Assembly: GCA_025927665.1 (NCBI GenBank)
Contig: JAICKZ010000225.1
Span: forward strand, 1 to 5,329
Length of the DNA stretch: 5,329 nt
Direction: 5' to 3'
From: Steroidobacteraceae bacterium
GTDB lineage: Bacteria; Pseudomonadota; Gammaproteobacteria; Steroidobacterales; Steroidobacteraceae
The position numbers and the translations under genes are program-made. The notes beneath the pieces were generated by a model that worked only from the letters and a program-made list of their open reading frames with translations, did no database searches and had not been told where the DNA came from. The number at the start of each line of letters is the position of its first letter. Positions within the stretch are counted from its first letter, which is position 1. This document shows, in pieces, positions 1 through 4,714 of this stretch.

Positions 1-1645
1 CCTTGCTGGAGCGAATGCTGCCCAATCTTAAGCCGATGCCCACATCACTCAATGTCTGGTTGTCATCGGCATTAACACCACCGCCGCCGATATGTCCCAC
101 ATCGAAAAATGCAACCGCGCCTACCGTCAGCAAGCGTAACAATTGCCAGTTCGAATAAAACCGTTGTTCGATATTCAAAACTTCTCGATGTGAGCCGCTG
201 CGATAATGCAATGGGTAACCACGTAATCCACCATTACCGATTTCGCCGTTGCCATCATCATCACCCAAGTACAGCGGCAACGACGGATCAAGATGGATGC
301 CGTATACGCTTTTGAATGTCATCGTGAACAATCCCGTCGGACCTCGCCGATAATCATAACGCAGTGATGTATTGATGAATGTATCGCGCCATTGATTATC
401 TTGATATTGCCCGTCGATGCCCGTGGTAAGGAAGATACTGTGACGTTCACCAACATGCCATGCATCTTGAAAGTTCAGTTGCAATAAGTCTGCCTGATGA
501 TCCGAACCAAATGCGGCAGAAGATTCTCCAATTTGTACCGATAAAGAACGGCCATAGTAAACATCTTCAGTACGTGTGATTTGATCACGGTTGTGCGTGA
601 CTTCGTATTGATCTTCAAGCCATTGCAATCCCACCCAGGGGTAAGCGAGATGCTTGTCCTGAGGCAGTTGAATTGTGCCCAGTATCGGATCGGGCTCGTA
701 ATGAAAACGCTCGACGCGAAAACCGCCCATCCATCGATGTACCCAACCATCTTGCAATCCATTTGACCATCCCAGTTGCGCTTCGTAATTTTCATGCGTG
801 GTTTTATATTGATCCACGAGGTTGCCGAGTTGATAGCGTTTGTCGATGCGTTGTTCATTTAGTCCGCTTACTAGACTTGCCCAGCGTGTGTCCAATGAAA
901 AGAATGGATGCGCAATACTCAATTGCTTGGTGCCACCATCACTGGCATCAATTAACATCGAAGTTAATTGCCAGCGAGAACTTAGTAGATTGGGATCACT
1001 ATACGAGACACCCAACTCGGTGCGATCGACATCCTGATTGCTTTGCAAAGATAATGACTTTCCGTAGCCCAGTAAATTTCCTTCCGCCAGTTGTATGCCA
1101 CTATGGTTGGTACCGCCACTGCGACCATACGCAATGCCGGGATTGAAAGTCCATACATCGTGTACGCGAACCAATACGTCCACCGTATTGTCATCAGCAT
1201 GATATTGAACGGGCTTTATCTCGGCTTCATTTAAATAACTATTTGCACGCAAGTTGCGTGCGGACTCGTCCAATGCATGACGATTATAGGTATCGCCTTC
1301 CTTGAACAATAATTGAGTGAGAATAGTTTTTCGGCGCGTCTTGATATGTAGCGCATTGGCGGCACGATACAAGATGCTATTCTCTCTTGGGTCGTTGGGA
1401 TCAAATACATTGTCGACTTCAACAATGATAAGACCAATGCGTGCTGAGGAGCGTTGTAGCGCGCGATCACCTAACTCGCCGTCGTTGATAACATCTGCTG
1501 ATTGAGTGCTCGAGATCAAGCTCACTGTCGCAGTTGCCGCGTTGTTTGCAAGCGGAGCCTCTGCGGCAAAAGCCATACCTACAGTGCCTTGCGTTAGCAA
1601 CACTGTGATCAAAATCACTTGCCATAAGCCGCGTCCAATGTGCAT
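1..1645 (-). CDS. Omp85-superfamily (BamA/TamA-like) outer-membrane protein, 3' end cut by window edge
   Basis: The minus strand is open without a stop from ATG at 1645 to the window edge, giving 548 residues. An in-frame TGA lies 12 nt upstream, so this is the first possible ATG; no strong Shine-Dalgarno precedes it. Residues 1-28 are a signal peptide (hydrophobic VILITVLL, then AFA-AEA). A low-complexity linker follows, then one POTRA-like domain at about residues 70-165 (KTRRKTILTQLLFKEGDTY, an ARNLRANSYLNEAEI helix and strand, and a DNTVDVLVRVHDVWT strand). From about 168 on it is a beta-barrel with alternating hydrophobic strands. GLRGYP (473-478) matches the conserved L6 loop [V/L]RG[F/Y] motif of Omp85 barrels. 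Family members insert or export proteins, or lipids, at the outer membrane; the substrate here is unknown. One POTRA excludes true BamA (five) and TamA (three). Just before the L6 motif, DDDGNGEI resembles an EF-hand loop. The last barrel strands are missing. Confidence 0.88.
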   Translation of the reverse strand, partial: MHIGRGLWQVILITVLLTQGTVGMAFAAEAPLANNAATATVSLISSTQSADVINDGELGDRALQRSSARIGLIIVEVDNVFDPNDPRENSILYRAANALHIKTRRKTILTQLLFKEGDTYNRHALDESARNLRANSYLNEAEIKPVQYHADDNTVDVLVRVHDVWTFNPGIAYGRSGGTNHSGIQLAEGNLLGYGKSLSLQSNQDVDRTELGVSYSDPNLLSSRWQLTSMLIDASDGGTKQLSIAHPFFSLDTRWASLVSGLNEQRIDKRYQLGNLVDQYKTTHENYEAQLGWSNGLQDGWVHRWMGGFRVERFHYEPDPILGTIQLPQDKHLAYPWVGLQWLEDQYEVTHNRDQITRTEDVYYGRSLSVQIGESSAAFGSDHQADLLQLNFQDAWHVGERHSIFLTTGIDGQYQDNQWRDTFINTSLRYDYRRGPTGLFTMTFKSVYGIHLDPSLPLYLGDDDGNGEIGNGGLRGYPLHYRSGSHREVLNIEQRFYSNWQLLRLLTVGAVAFFDVGHIGGGGVNADDNQTLSDVGIGLRLGSIRSSK

Positions 1646-1717
1646 TTGTGTCTGTCAAGCCCTGATGTGTTTGTTATCGGCCGTAGCAACCCCCAACTTA
1701 ACCGATGTCCATGCTCC

Positions 1718-1731
1718 ATTCACGGGTGAAT
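1718..1731. repeat. 14-bp palindrome, possible operator
   Basis: ATTCACGGGTGAAT is a 6-bp inverted repeat (ATTCAC/GTGAAT) around a GG centre. The two-base centre is too small for a good RNA hairpin, so a dimeric DNA-binding protein is the more natural reading. It lies about 75 bp upstream of the Omp85 start codon, within likely promoter range of that gene. The cognate regulator is unknown. Confidence 0.3.
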
Positions 1732-1762
1732 CGATCAATACCTGTGCATTGTAATGTGTAAG

Positions 1763-1779
1763 TGCGCATATTGATTGCA
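1763..1779 (+). promoter_or_regulatory. NtrC-like binding site upstream of sigma-54 promoter
   Basis: TGCGCATATTGATTGCA has the length and layout of the NtrC consensus TGCACCA-WWW-TGGTGCA: TGC at one end, TGCA at the other, a C at position 5 and an A/T centre; about 11 of 17 positions agree. Its centre is about 120 bp upstream of the predicted sigma-54 start, the usual range for an enhancer contacting the promoter by looping. A poorer half-match (TGCATTGTAATGTGTA, 1745-1760) lies directly upstream and could be a second weak site, though its spacing is one base short. Inferred from consensus only. Confidence 0.5.
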
Positions 1780-1865
1780 AGAATAGTGCATCACCGGTTG
1801 TCAGCGTCCGTCCAATAGTTGCTTATTACCCGCATGATTCGTCGAAAAATTCATTTTTAATGACC

Positions 1866-1881
1866 TGGCACAAGGTTTGCT
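1866..1881 (+). promoter_or_regulatory. Sigma-54 (RpoN) -24/-12 promoter
   Basis: TGGCACAAGGTTTGCT fits the sigma-54 consensus TGGCAC-N5-TTGCW exactly, with GG (1867-1868) and GC (1879-1880) separated by ten bases as required. The expected transcription start is about 1892 on the plus strand, towards nasT. Sigma-54 promoters need an enhancer-binding activator, and an NtrC-like site lies at about -120. This places transcription of the following leader, and perhaps nasTS, under nitrogen limitation, as for nitrate-assimilation operons in other proteobacteria. Confidence 0.8.
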
Positions 1882-1891
1882 TAATGCATAA

Positions 1892-1990
1892 ACAAAGGTG
1901 CTAAGCCACTCTCAATAAAATCCAATATTGGAGCTACGGTAAAGTCGCCACTTGCAAACGTTCACGTGCTTCGACGACGGCTTTTTATTT
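1892..1990 (+). ncRNA. Candidate NasT-responsive leader or small RNA (ANTAR-type hairpin plus terminator)
   Basis: This is the first ~95 nt predicted downstream of the sigma-54 promoter. It contains GTG-CTAAGC-CAC (a 3-bp hairpin with a six-base loop, 1899-1910), the palindrome TCCAATATTGGA (1921-1932), and GGT-AAAGTC-GCC (1938-1949), whose hexaloop has A at position 1 and G at position 4, the pattern bound by ANTAR proteins. The last hairpin shares bases with a terminator-like stem (1941-1984), so the two would be mutually exclusive, as in the ANTAR antitermination model. The first hexaloop does not have the A1/G4 pattern and the stems are only 3-4 bp, so the two-hairpin ANTAR motif is incomplete as I read it. 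Position and neighbouring nasT are the main support. By arrangement it resembles the sigma-54-driven NalA leader of Pseudomonas. Confidence 0.38.
1941..1990 (+). terminator. Terminator-like stem followed by T-rich tract
   Basis: AAAGTCG (1941-1947) pairs with CGGCTTT (1978-1984), including one U-G pair, and is followed by TTATTT up to 1990. The large interior (about 30 nt) can form a further small GCA/TGC hairpin (1954-1969). The outer stem is only moderately stable, so it is a weak or conditional terminator rather than a strong one. It would end a transcript of about 95 nt from the sigma-54 start, and its 5' arm overlaps the A1/G4 hexaloop hairpin. Confidence 0.35.
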
Positions 1991-1994
1991 GCGT

Positions 1995-2029
1995 GTTCAT
2001 ATCAATGCAACGTATGTATTGATATGAAC
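1995..2029. repeat. Perfect 12-bp inverted repeat with 11-nt spacer
   Basis: GTTCATATCAAT (1995-2006) and ATTGATATGAAC (2018-2029) are exact reverse complements around an 11-base spacer. Neither strand has a T-run after the structure, which argues against an intrinsic terminator. It starts five bases after the T-rich end of the predicted leader RNA and lies 27 bp upstream of a small reading frame with a good ribosome site. It could be a protein-binding operator or an RNA hairpin; the AT-rich arms leave both open. Confidence 0.6.
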
Positions 2030-2289
2030 GGCGTTAACGATGACGCAGGAGTAAACATGATTTTTTCCGACCGGCAGTTGGCTGCAAGCAGCTTAGCCAA
2101 TACCTTCGCACGGTATGCAAGTTGATCACGGGCTTGATTGTAATCACTTGTCTGACTATCACTACTTTCAAGATATAAGCAGTGACAGGCGATGTTGCAA
2201 CGACATTGACGAGCACGACTAAGCGCAGTTTGAGTATCTGCGGTGATGTCATAGTGCTCGATGGAGGAGTCGGGTATGCTTGTACTCAC
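2002..2289 (-). CDS. Doubtful 95-codon Cys-rich hypothetical protein, antisense to the nasT leader
   Basis: A minus-strand frame starts at GTG 2289 (TAA TAA stops directly upstream) and ends with TGA inside the 12-bp inverted repeat. I do not recognise it. For it: the codons look like those of the real genes nearby (CGT for Arg, CAA, GAT), and the predicted protein has plausible helical segments (QARDQLAYRAKVLAKLLAAN) and a CRCNIACHC cluster (Cys29, 31, 35, 37), a CxCx3CxC arrangement that could bind metal. Against it: a GTG start without a Shine-Dalgarno, no evident promoter, and overlap with plus-strand signals for nasT. It could be a small gene, a decayed remnant or chance. Confidence 0.27.
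   Translation of the reverse strand: MSTSIPDSSIEHYDITADTQTALSRARQCRCNIACHCLYLESSDSQTSDYNQARDQLAYRAKVLAKLLAANCRSEKIMFTPASSLTPFISIHTLH
2057..2125 (+). CDS. Possible 22-codon leader ORF with strong ribosome site
   Basis: ATG 2057 is preceded by AGGAG (2047-2051) at a 5-base spacing, as good a ribosome site as any in the window. The product would be MIFSDRQLAASSLANTFARY followed by Ala-Ser. It has no membrane segment or known motif and no runs of a regulatory amino acid, so it is not an obvious attenuator peptide. It lies in the predicted long nasTS leader downstream of the inverted repeat. Translation here could affect leader folding or transcript stability. It may equally be the 5' remnant of a lost gene. 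Confidence 0.3.
   Translation: MIFSDRQLAASSLANTFARYAS
2152..2179 (+). promoter_or_regulatory. Candidate sigma-70 promoter for nasTS
   Basis: CTGACT (2152-2157) and TATAAG (2174-2179) are separated by 16 bp and match the -35 and -10 consensus at 4/6 and 5/6 positions. The predicted start is near 2186, giving nasT a 5' leader of about 120 nt. An overlapping alternative is TTGATT (2134) with TATCAC (2157) at 17 bp. Such a promoter would give basal NasT/NasS independent of sigma-54. Weak matches like this are common by chance. Confidence 0.3.
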
Positions 2290-2299
2290 CCATTATTAG
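2276..2299 (+). CDS. Possible 7-codon upstream ORF, in frame with nasT and closed by TAG
   Basis: GGAGGAG (2263-2269) stands six bases before ATG 2276, an almost ideal ribosome site. The frame reads MLVLTHY and stops at TAG 2297-2299, overlapping the nasT ribosome site and ending nine bases before the nasT ATG at 2309. It is in the same frame as nasT, so only the TAG separates them. Ribosomes ending here could reinitiate at nasT (translational coupling), or the arrangement may be what is left of a longer nasT N-terminus. The product is too short to have a predicted function of its own. Confidence 0.33.
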   Translation: MLVLTHY

Positions 2300-2302
2300 G
2301 TG
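2298..2302 (+). promoter_or_regulatory. Ribosome binding site deciding the nasT start
   Basis: AGGTG lies six bases upstream of ATG 2309. A longer frame could begin at GTG 2300, but that GTG is part of this ribosome site and has no suitable site of its own, so ATG 2309 is preferred. It also yields a protein beginning MSDSLRILIVD, close to the usual start of receiver domains. Confidence 0.65.
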
Positions 2303-2308
2303 CAATGC

Positions 2309-2893
2309 ATGTCCGATTCCTTGCGAATTTTAATTGTCGACCAGAATGTTACGCGTGCCGCAGTGTTAGAAGATGGCTTGCGTGAAGCCGGCCATCGCGA
2401 TGTCGTGGTGGTTCGTGACATGCAGAATTTGCTTAAACGAATTGTCGATACTGAACCTGATGTGATTTTTATTGACCTGGAAAATCCTAATCGCGATGTA
2501 TTGGAACAAATGTTTCAAGTGTCACGTACAGTACAGCGTCCAATCGCGATGTTCGTAGATAAGTCCGACGTTGGCATGACCGAAGCCGCAGTGAATGCAG
2601 GTGTCAGTGCCTATGTAGTGGATGGACTCAAGAAAGAACGCATTCATTCTATTTTGGAGTTGACCATCAGTCGCTTCAAAGTATTCAATCAACTACGTAG
2701 CGAGTTGGATAAAACCAAGCAGCAGCTTGAAGAGCGTAAGTTGGTGGATCGTGCCAAAGGTATATTGATGAAGGAACGCGGCTTGAATGAAGAGCAGGCG
2801 TATGCATTACTGCGCAAAGCAGCGATGAATGAAAACCTGAAACTTTCACAAGTAGCGCAAAGCGTGATTACTGCAGCCAAGCTTTTCAAATGA
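2309..2893 (+). CDS. nasT: NasT, ANTAR-domain response regulator (RNA-binding antiterminator of nitrate assimilation)
   Basis: 194 residues. Residues 5-120 form a receiver-like domain: LRILIVD (Asp11), Asp56 in DVIFIDLEN at the usual phosphoacceptor position, and AYVVDGL (101-107) in place of the usual Lys-Pro of phosphorylated receivers, as is typical of NasT proteins. A coiled linker (SELDKTKQQLEERKLVD, 131-147) leads into the ANTAR domain (about 135-190) with the conserved core DRAKGILM (147-154), EEQAYALLRKAAM and a final helix. Known NasT is held inactive by NasS rather than controlled by a kinase; when released it binds paired hexaloop hairpins in leader RNA and prevents termination before nitrate/nitrite assimilation genes. 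The degenerate receiver fits this. The stop codon overlaps the nasS start (ATGA), so the two are co-expressed in a fixed ratio. The start at ATG 2309 rests on AGGTG upstream. Confidence 0.93.
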   Translation: MSDSLRILIVDQNVTRAAVLEDGLREAGHRDVVVVRDMQNLLKRIVDTEPDVIFIDLENPNRDVLEQMFQVSRTVQRPIAMFVDKSDVGMTEAAVNAGVSAYVVDGLKKERIHSILELTISRFKVFNQLRSELDKTKQQLEERKLVDRAKGILMKERGLNEEQAYALLRKAAMNENLKLSQVAQSVITAAKLFK

Positions 2894-4110
2894 CGCCCAA
2901 TAATCTTATCGTTGGCTTTGTGCCCTTGCTTGATTGTGCAACATTGGTTGTTGCGGTTGAAAAAGGATTTACTGCACAAGAAGGCCTTGAAGTAACGTTG
3001 GTGCGCGAAACATCCTGGGCCAATATACGCGATCGAATGATGGTGGGACATTTTGACGCGGCGCAAATGCTCGGGCCCATGGCGGTGGCATGTTCATTAG
3101 GTGTCGGTCAATTGACCATTCCCGTTGTCGTTCCCATCTCGCTTGGTCTGGGAGGCAACGCTATTACCGCAAGTAACACTTTGTGGGAGCAAATGAAGGA
3201 GCAGGGCGCTCATTTGAATGCTGATCCAATAACACAAGGTCAGGCATTGCAGAAAGTGGTTCAGCAGCGCGCCAATCGTCAACAACTTCAATTGACCTTT
3301 GGAATGGTGTATCCGTTTTCTTGTCACAATTACGAATTGCGTTATTGGTTGGCCTCTTCTGGAATAGATCCCGATCGCGATGTGCAGCTGATCGTGATTC
3401 CACCACTTCTGTTGGTGGATGCACTACGTCATGGACAAATAGATGGCTTCTGTGTAGGCGAACCTTGGAACAGTCTTGCCGTGGAGGCCGGTGTTGGAAC
3501 CATCGTCAATGCGACTAATGAGATATGGAGATTGAGTCCAGAAAAAGTATTGGGTTGTCGAGCTGAATGGGCTAAACAGCATCCACAACAAGTTGCCGGA
3601 ATGATTCGCGCAATCTATCGCGCGGCGCAATGGTGTGACGATGTGGAAAATCACGCAGCATTGGCCACCATTCTGGCGAAGCCTCGTTACATTGGTGCGC
3701 CCGTTGAAATATTGCAACGTGCGTTGAGTTGTAAGTTACGACTTGCGTTGGGAACTGCACCTATGCACATTCCAGAATTTTTTGTGATGAATCGACAGCT
3801 GGCAAACTTTCCTTGGGCCAGCCACGCGCTTTGGTTCTATAGCCAGATGGTGCGTTGGAAACAATGTGAATATTCCGCGAAATTACTCGAAGTCGCACGC
3901 GCCACTTATCGTGCCGATTTGTATCGCAATGCGTTGATGTTGATTGATGAGTCCATTCCAATGACGGATTATAAAACCGAACGTGCTGTTGCCGGTCGTT
4001 ACGTGGTTAATGAAAAAAATTCAGCATTGACATTATCACCCGAAGGCTTCTTCGACAGTCGCGTGTTTGAACCAACTGATGTTGAAGGGTATATCAAGTC
4101 GTTTGGCTGA
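2890..4110 (+). CDS. nasS: NasS, cytoplasmic nitrate/nitrite sensor (NrtA/CmpA-like)
   Basis: 406 residues, starting at ATG 2890, which overlaps the nasT stop by four bases. It resembles the periplasmic solute-binding proteins NrtA and CmpA, but begins MTPNNLIVGFVPLLDCATLV with no signal peptide or lipobox, as expected of the soluble sensor NasS. Family landmarks include ETSWANIRDRM (40-50), DAAQMLGPM (56-64), FSCHNYELRYWLASSGIDPD (143-162), GFCVGEPWNSLAV (186-198) and SPEKVLG (216-222). Trp44, His146 and Lys219 fall where NrtA has nitrate ligands, judged from motif position only. In known systems ligand-free NasS binds and silences NasT; nitrate or nitrite binding releases it. There is little Shine-Dalgarno sequence before the start, so translation is probably coupled to nasT. 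No transporter genes adjoin it, supporting a regulatory rather than transport role. Confidence 0.93.
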   Translation: MTPNNLIVGFVPLLDCATLVVAVEKGFTAQEGLEVTLVRETSWANIRDRMMVGHFDAAQMLGPMAVACSLGVGQLTIPVVVPISLGLGGNAITASNTLWEQMKEQGAHLNADPITQGQALQKVVQQRANRQQLQLTFGMVYPFSCHNYELRYWLASSGIDPDRDVQLIVIPPLLLVDALRHGQIDGFCVGEPWNSLAVEAGVGTIVNATNEIWRLSPEKVLGCRAEWAKQHPQQVAGMIRAIYRAAQWCDDVENHAALATILAKPRYIGAPVEILQRALSCKLRLALGTAPMHIPEFFVMNRQLANFPWASHALWFYSQMVRWKQCEYSAKLLEVARATYRADLYRNALMLIDESIPMTDYKTERAVAGRYVVNEKNSALTLSPEGFFDSRVFEPTDVEGYIKSFG

Positions 4111-4130
4111 GCGCAATGATGGTAATGATC

Positions 4131-4146
4131 CGCTATAAAGATAGCG
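4131..4146. repeat. Small perfect hairpin after nasS
   Basis: CGCTAT (4131-4136) and ATAGCG (4141-4146) form a 6-bp stem with AAAG loop, 20 bp after the nasS stop. No T-run follows on either strand, so it is not a standard intrinsic terminator, but it could protect the 3' end of the nasTS message. Its last base is the first base of the adjoining repeat element. Confidence 0.45.
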
Positions 4147-4256
4147 TCATTCCCGCGTAGGCTGGAATCCAGTTAAATAATTTCCTTTGTCTTCCAAGAA
4201 GTCATCGAATTTTAATGATTAATTGATTATTGGGCTCCCGCCTACGCGGGAATGAC
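4146..4256. repeat. 111-bp MITE/BIME-like palindromic element with 'GTCATTCCCGCG' ends
   Basis: The ends GTCATTCCCGCGTAGGC (4146-4162) and GCCTACGCGGGAATGAC (4240-4256) are exact 17-bp reverse complements; with mismatches the pairing extends to about 28 bp (4146-4173 with 4229-4256). Each arm also has its own small palindrome (ATTCC..GGAAT on the left, CCCGC..GCGGG on the right). The core is AT-rich and carries no gene. The sequence belongs to the widespread 'GTCATTCCCGCG.AGGCGGGAATCC' type of proteobacterial intergenic repeats, related in form to dRS3 of Neisseria. No target duplication is evident at the edges. It lies between the convergent 3' ends of nasS and the thioesterase gene and may block read-through between them, although no T-run marks it as an intrinsic terminator. 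Confidence 0.8.
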
Positions 4257-4291
4257 ACATCACTATTAGTAGTCCATGTCCACACTGAAAT

Positions 4292-4714
4292 CTACACGCA
4301 CAGTGCTTTGGTTTGTACTCTGGCATCGAATTTTTCTTTGTCGATAACGAAGCGTTCATGACGACCTTTGGAAATGAGGTCGTGACCGTCGTGAGCTTCC
4401 ACGATAAATGTCAGCCTCTTGCCCTCGATCGCGATAAGCTCCACTTTGGCGGTGACCTCCAGTCCCGGTGGTGTGGCAGCCGCATGACTTACATCGATAT
4501 GAGTGCCGACCGTTTGTTCTTTGGGCCAATCAAGATGAGGATTGATTGCCTTGATGCACGCCCATTCAAGAAATCCCACGAGATAACCGGTTGCAAAAAC
4601 CTCTGGCATTACGGCAAACTCTTCTGATTCTGGATAAAGCGCTGGTACGGTTTTAGACTGCGGTATCTTGAATTTATGTTCGTACTTGATACCAAGTTGC
4701 AAAGAATCTTTCAT
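4292..4714 (-). CDS. Hotdog-fold acyl-CoA thioesterase, FlK-like
   Basis: 140 residues, full length for the family. The protein follows Streptomyces fluoroacetyl-CoA thioesterase FlK closely as I recall it: an LYPES.EFA..PEVFATG..VG.LEWAC block (27-53), a GTHIDVSHAAATPPG block (70-84) and an AHDG..LI..G.HERFVI..EKF block (107-129). The FlK catalytic residues are present: Thr42, Glu50 and His77 (His76 in FlK, one residue inserted), along with Gly70 and Arg121. The gate residue Phe36 of FlK is Met36 here, while Phe33 is kept. It probably hydrolyses a small acyl-CoA in the cytoplasm; fluoroacetyl-CoA specificity is unlikely because of the gate change and the lack of fluorometabolite genes nearby. 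The start has AAGGA at six-base spacing. It is convergent with nasS and divergent from the exporter gene. Confidence 0.88.
   Translation of the reverse strand: MKDSLQLGIKYEHKFKIPQSKTVPALYPESEEFAVMPEVFATGYLVGFLEWACIKAINPHLDWPKEQTVGTHIDVSHAAATPPGLEVTAKVELIAIEGKRLTFIVEAHDGHDLISKGRHERFVIDKEKFDARVQTKALCV

Larger units (their letters stand above)
1646..1865. other. Divergent intergenic region between Omp85 gene and sigma-54 promoter
   Basis: This stretch contains no convincing gene; its open frames are short and lack ribosome sites. It holds a 14-bp palindrome (1718-1731), an NtrC-like site (1763-1779) and the upstream side of the sigma-54 promoter. It must also hold the promoter for the minus-strand Omp85 gene, but I see no pair of -35/-10 boxes there good enough to call. 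No clear IHF site was found between the NtrC-like site and the -24 box, although the interval near 1835-1860 is AT-rich. Confidence 0.6.

Noticed and set aside
475..858. Minus-strand 127-codon frame, and several plus-strand frames within 1-1645
   Set aside because: They overlap the continuous 548-codon Omp85 frame in other frames and have no ribosome sites or protein-like features.
1654..1665. TTGACA on the minus strand just before the Omp85 start codon
   Set aside because: A -10 box for it would fall inside the coding sequence, and the expected start would be downstream of the initiation codon.
1745..1760. TGCATTGTAATGTGTA as a second NtrC site
   Set aside because: One base short and its right half matches poorly; mentioned only as a possible weak neighbour of the site at 1763.
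2300..2308. GTG 2300 as an earlier nasT start
   Set aside because: It is part of the AGGTG ribosome site for ATG 2309 and has no suitable site upstream at correct spacing.
2689..3760. Several minus-strand frames of 60-125 codons opposite nasT and nasS
   Set aside because: They are antisense shadows of two clear genes, with implausible composition and no start signals.
4131..4256. Hairpin and palindromic repeat as intrinsic terminators for nasS and the thioesterase gene
   Set aside because: Neither strand shows a T-run after the stems, so only a structural or indirect terminator role can be suggested.
4313..4627. Plus-strand 104-codon frame opposite the thioesterase
   Set aside because: The opposite strand encodes a recognisable FlK-like enzyme with catalytic residues; this frame has no ribosome site or family features.
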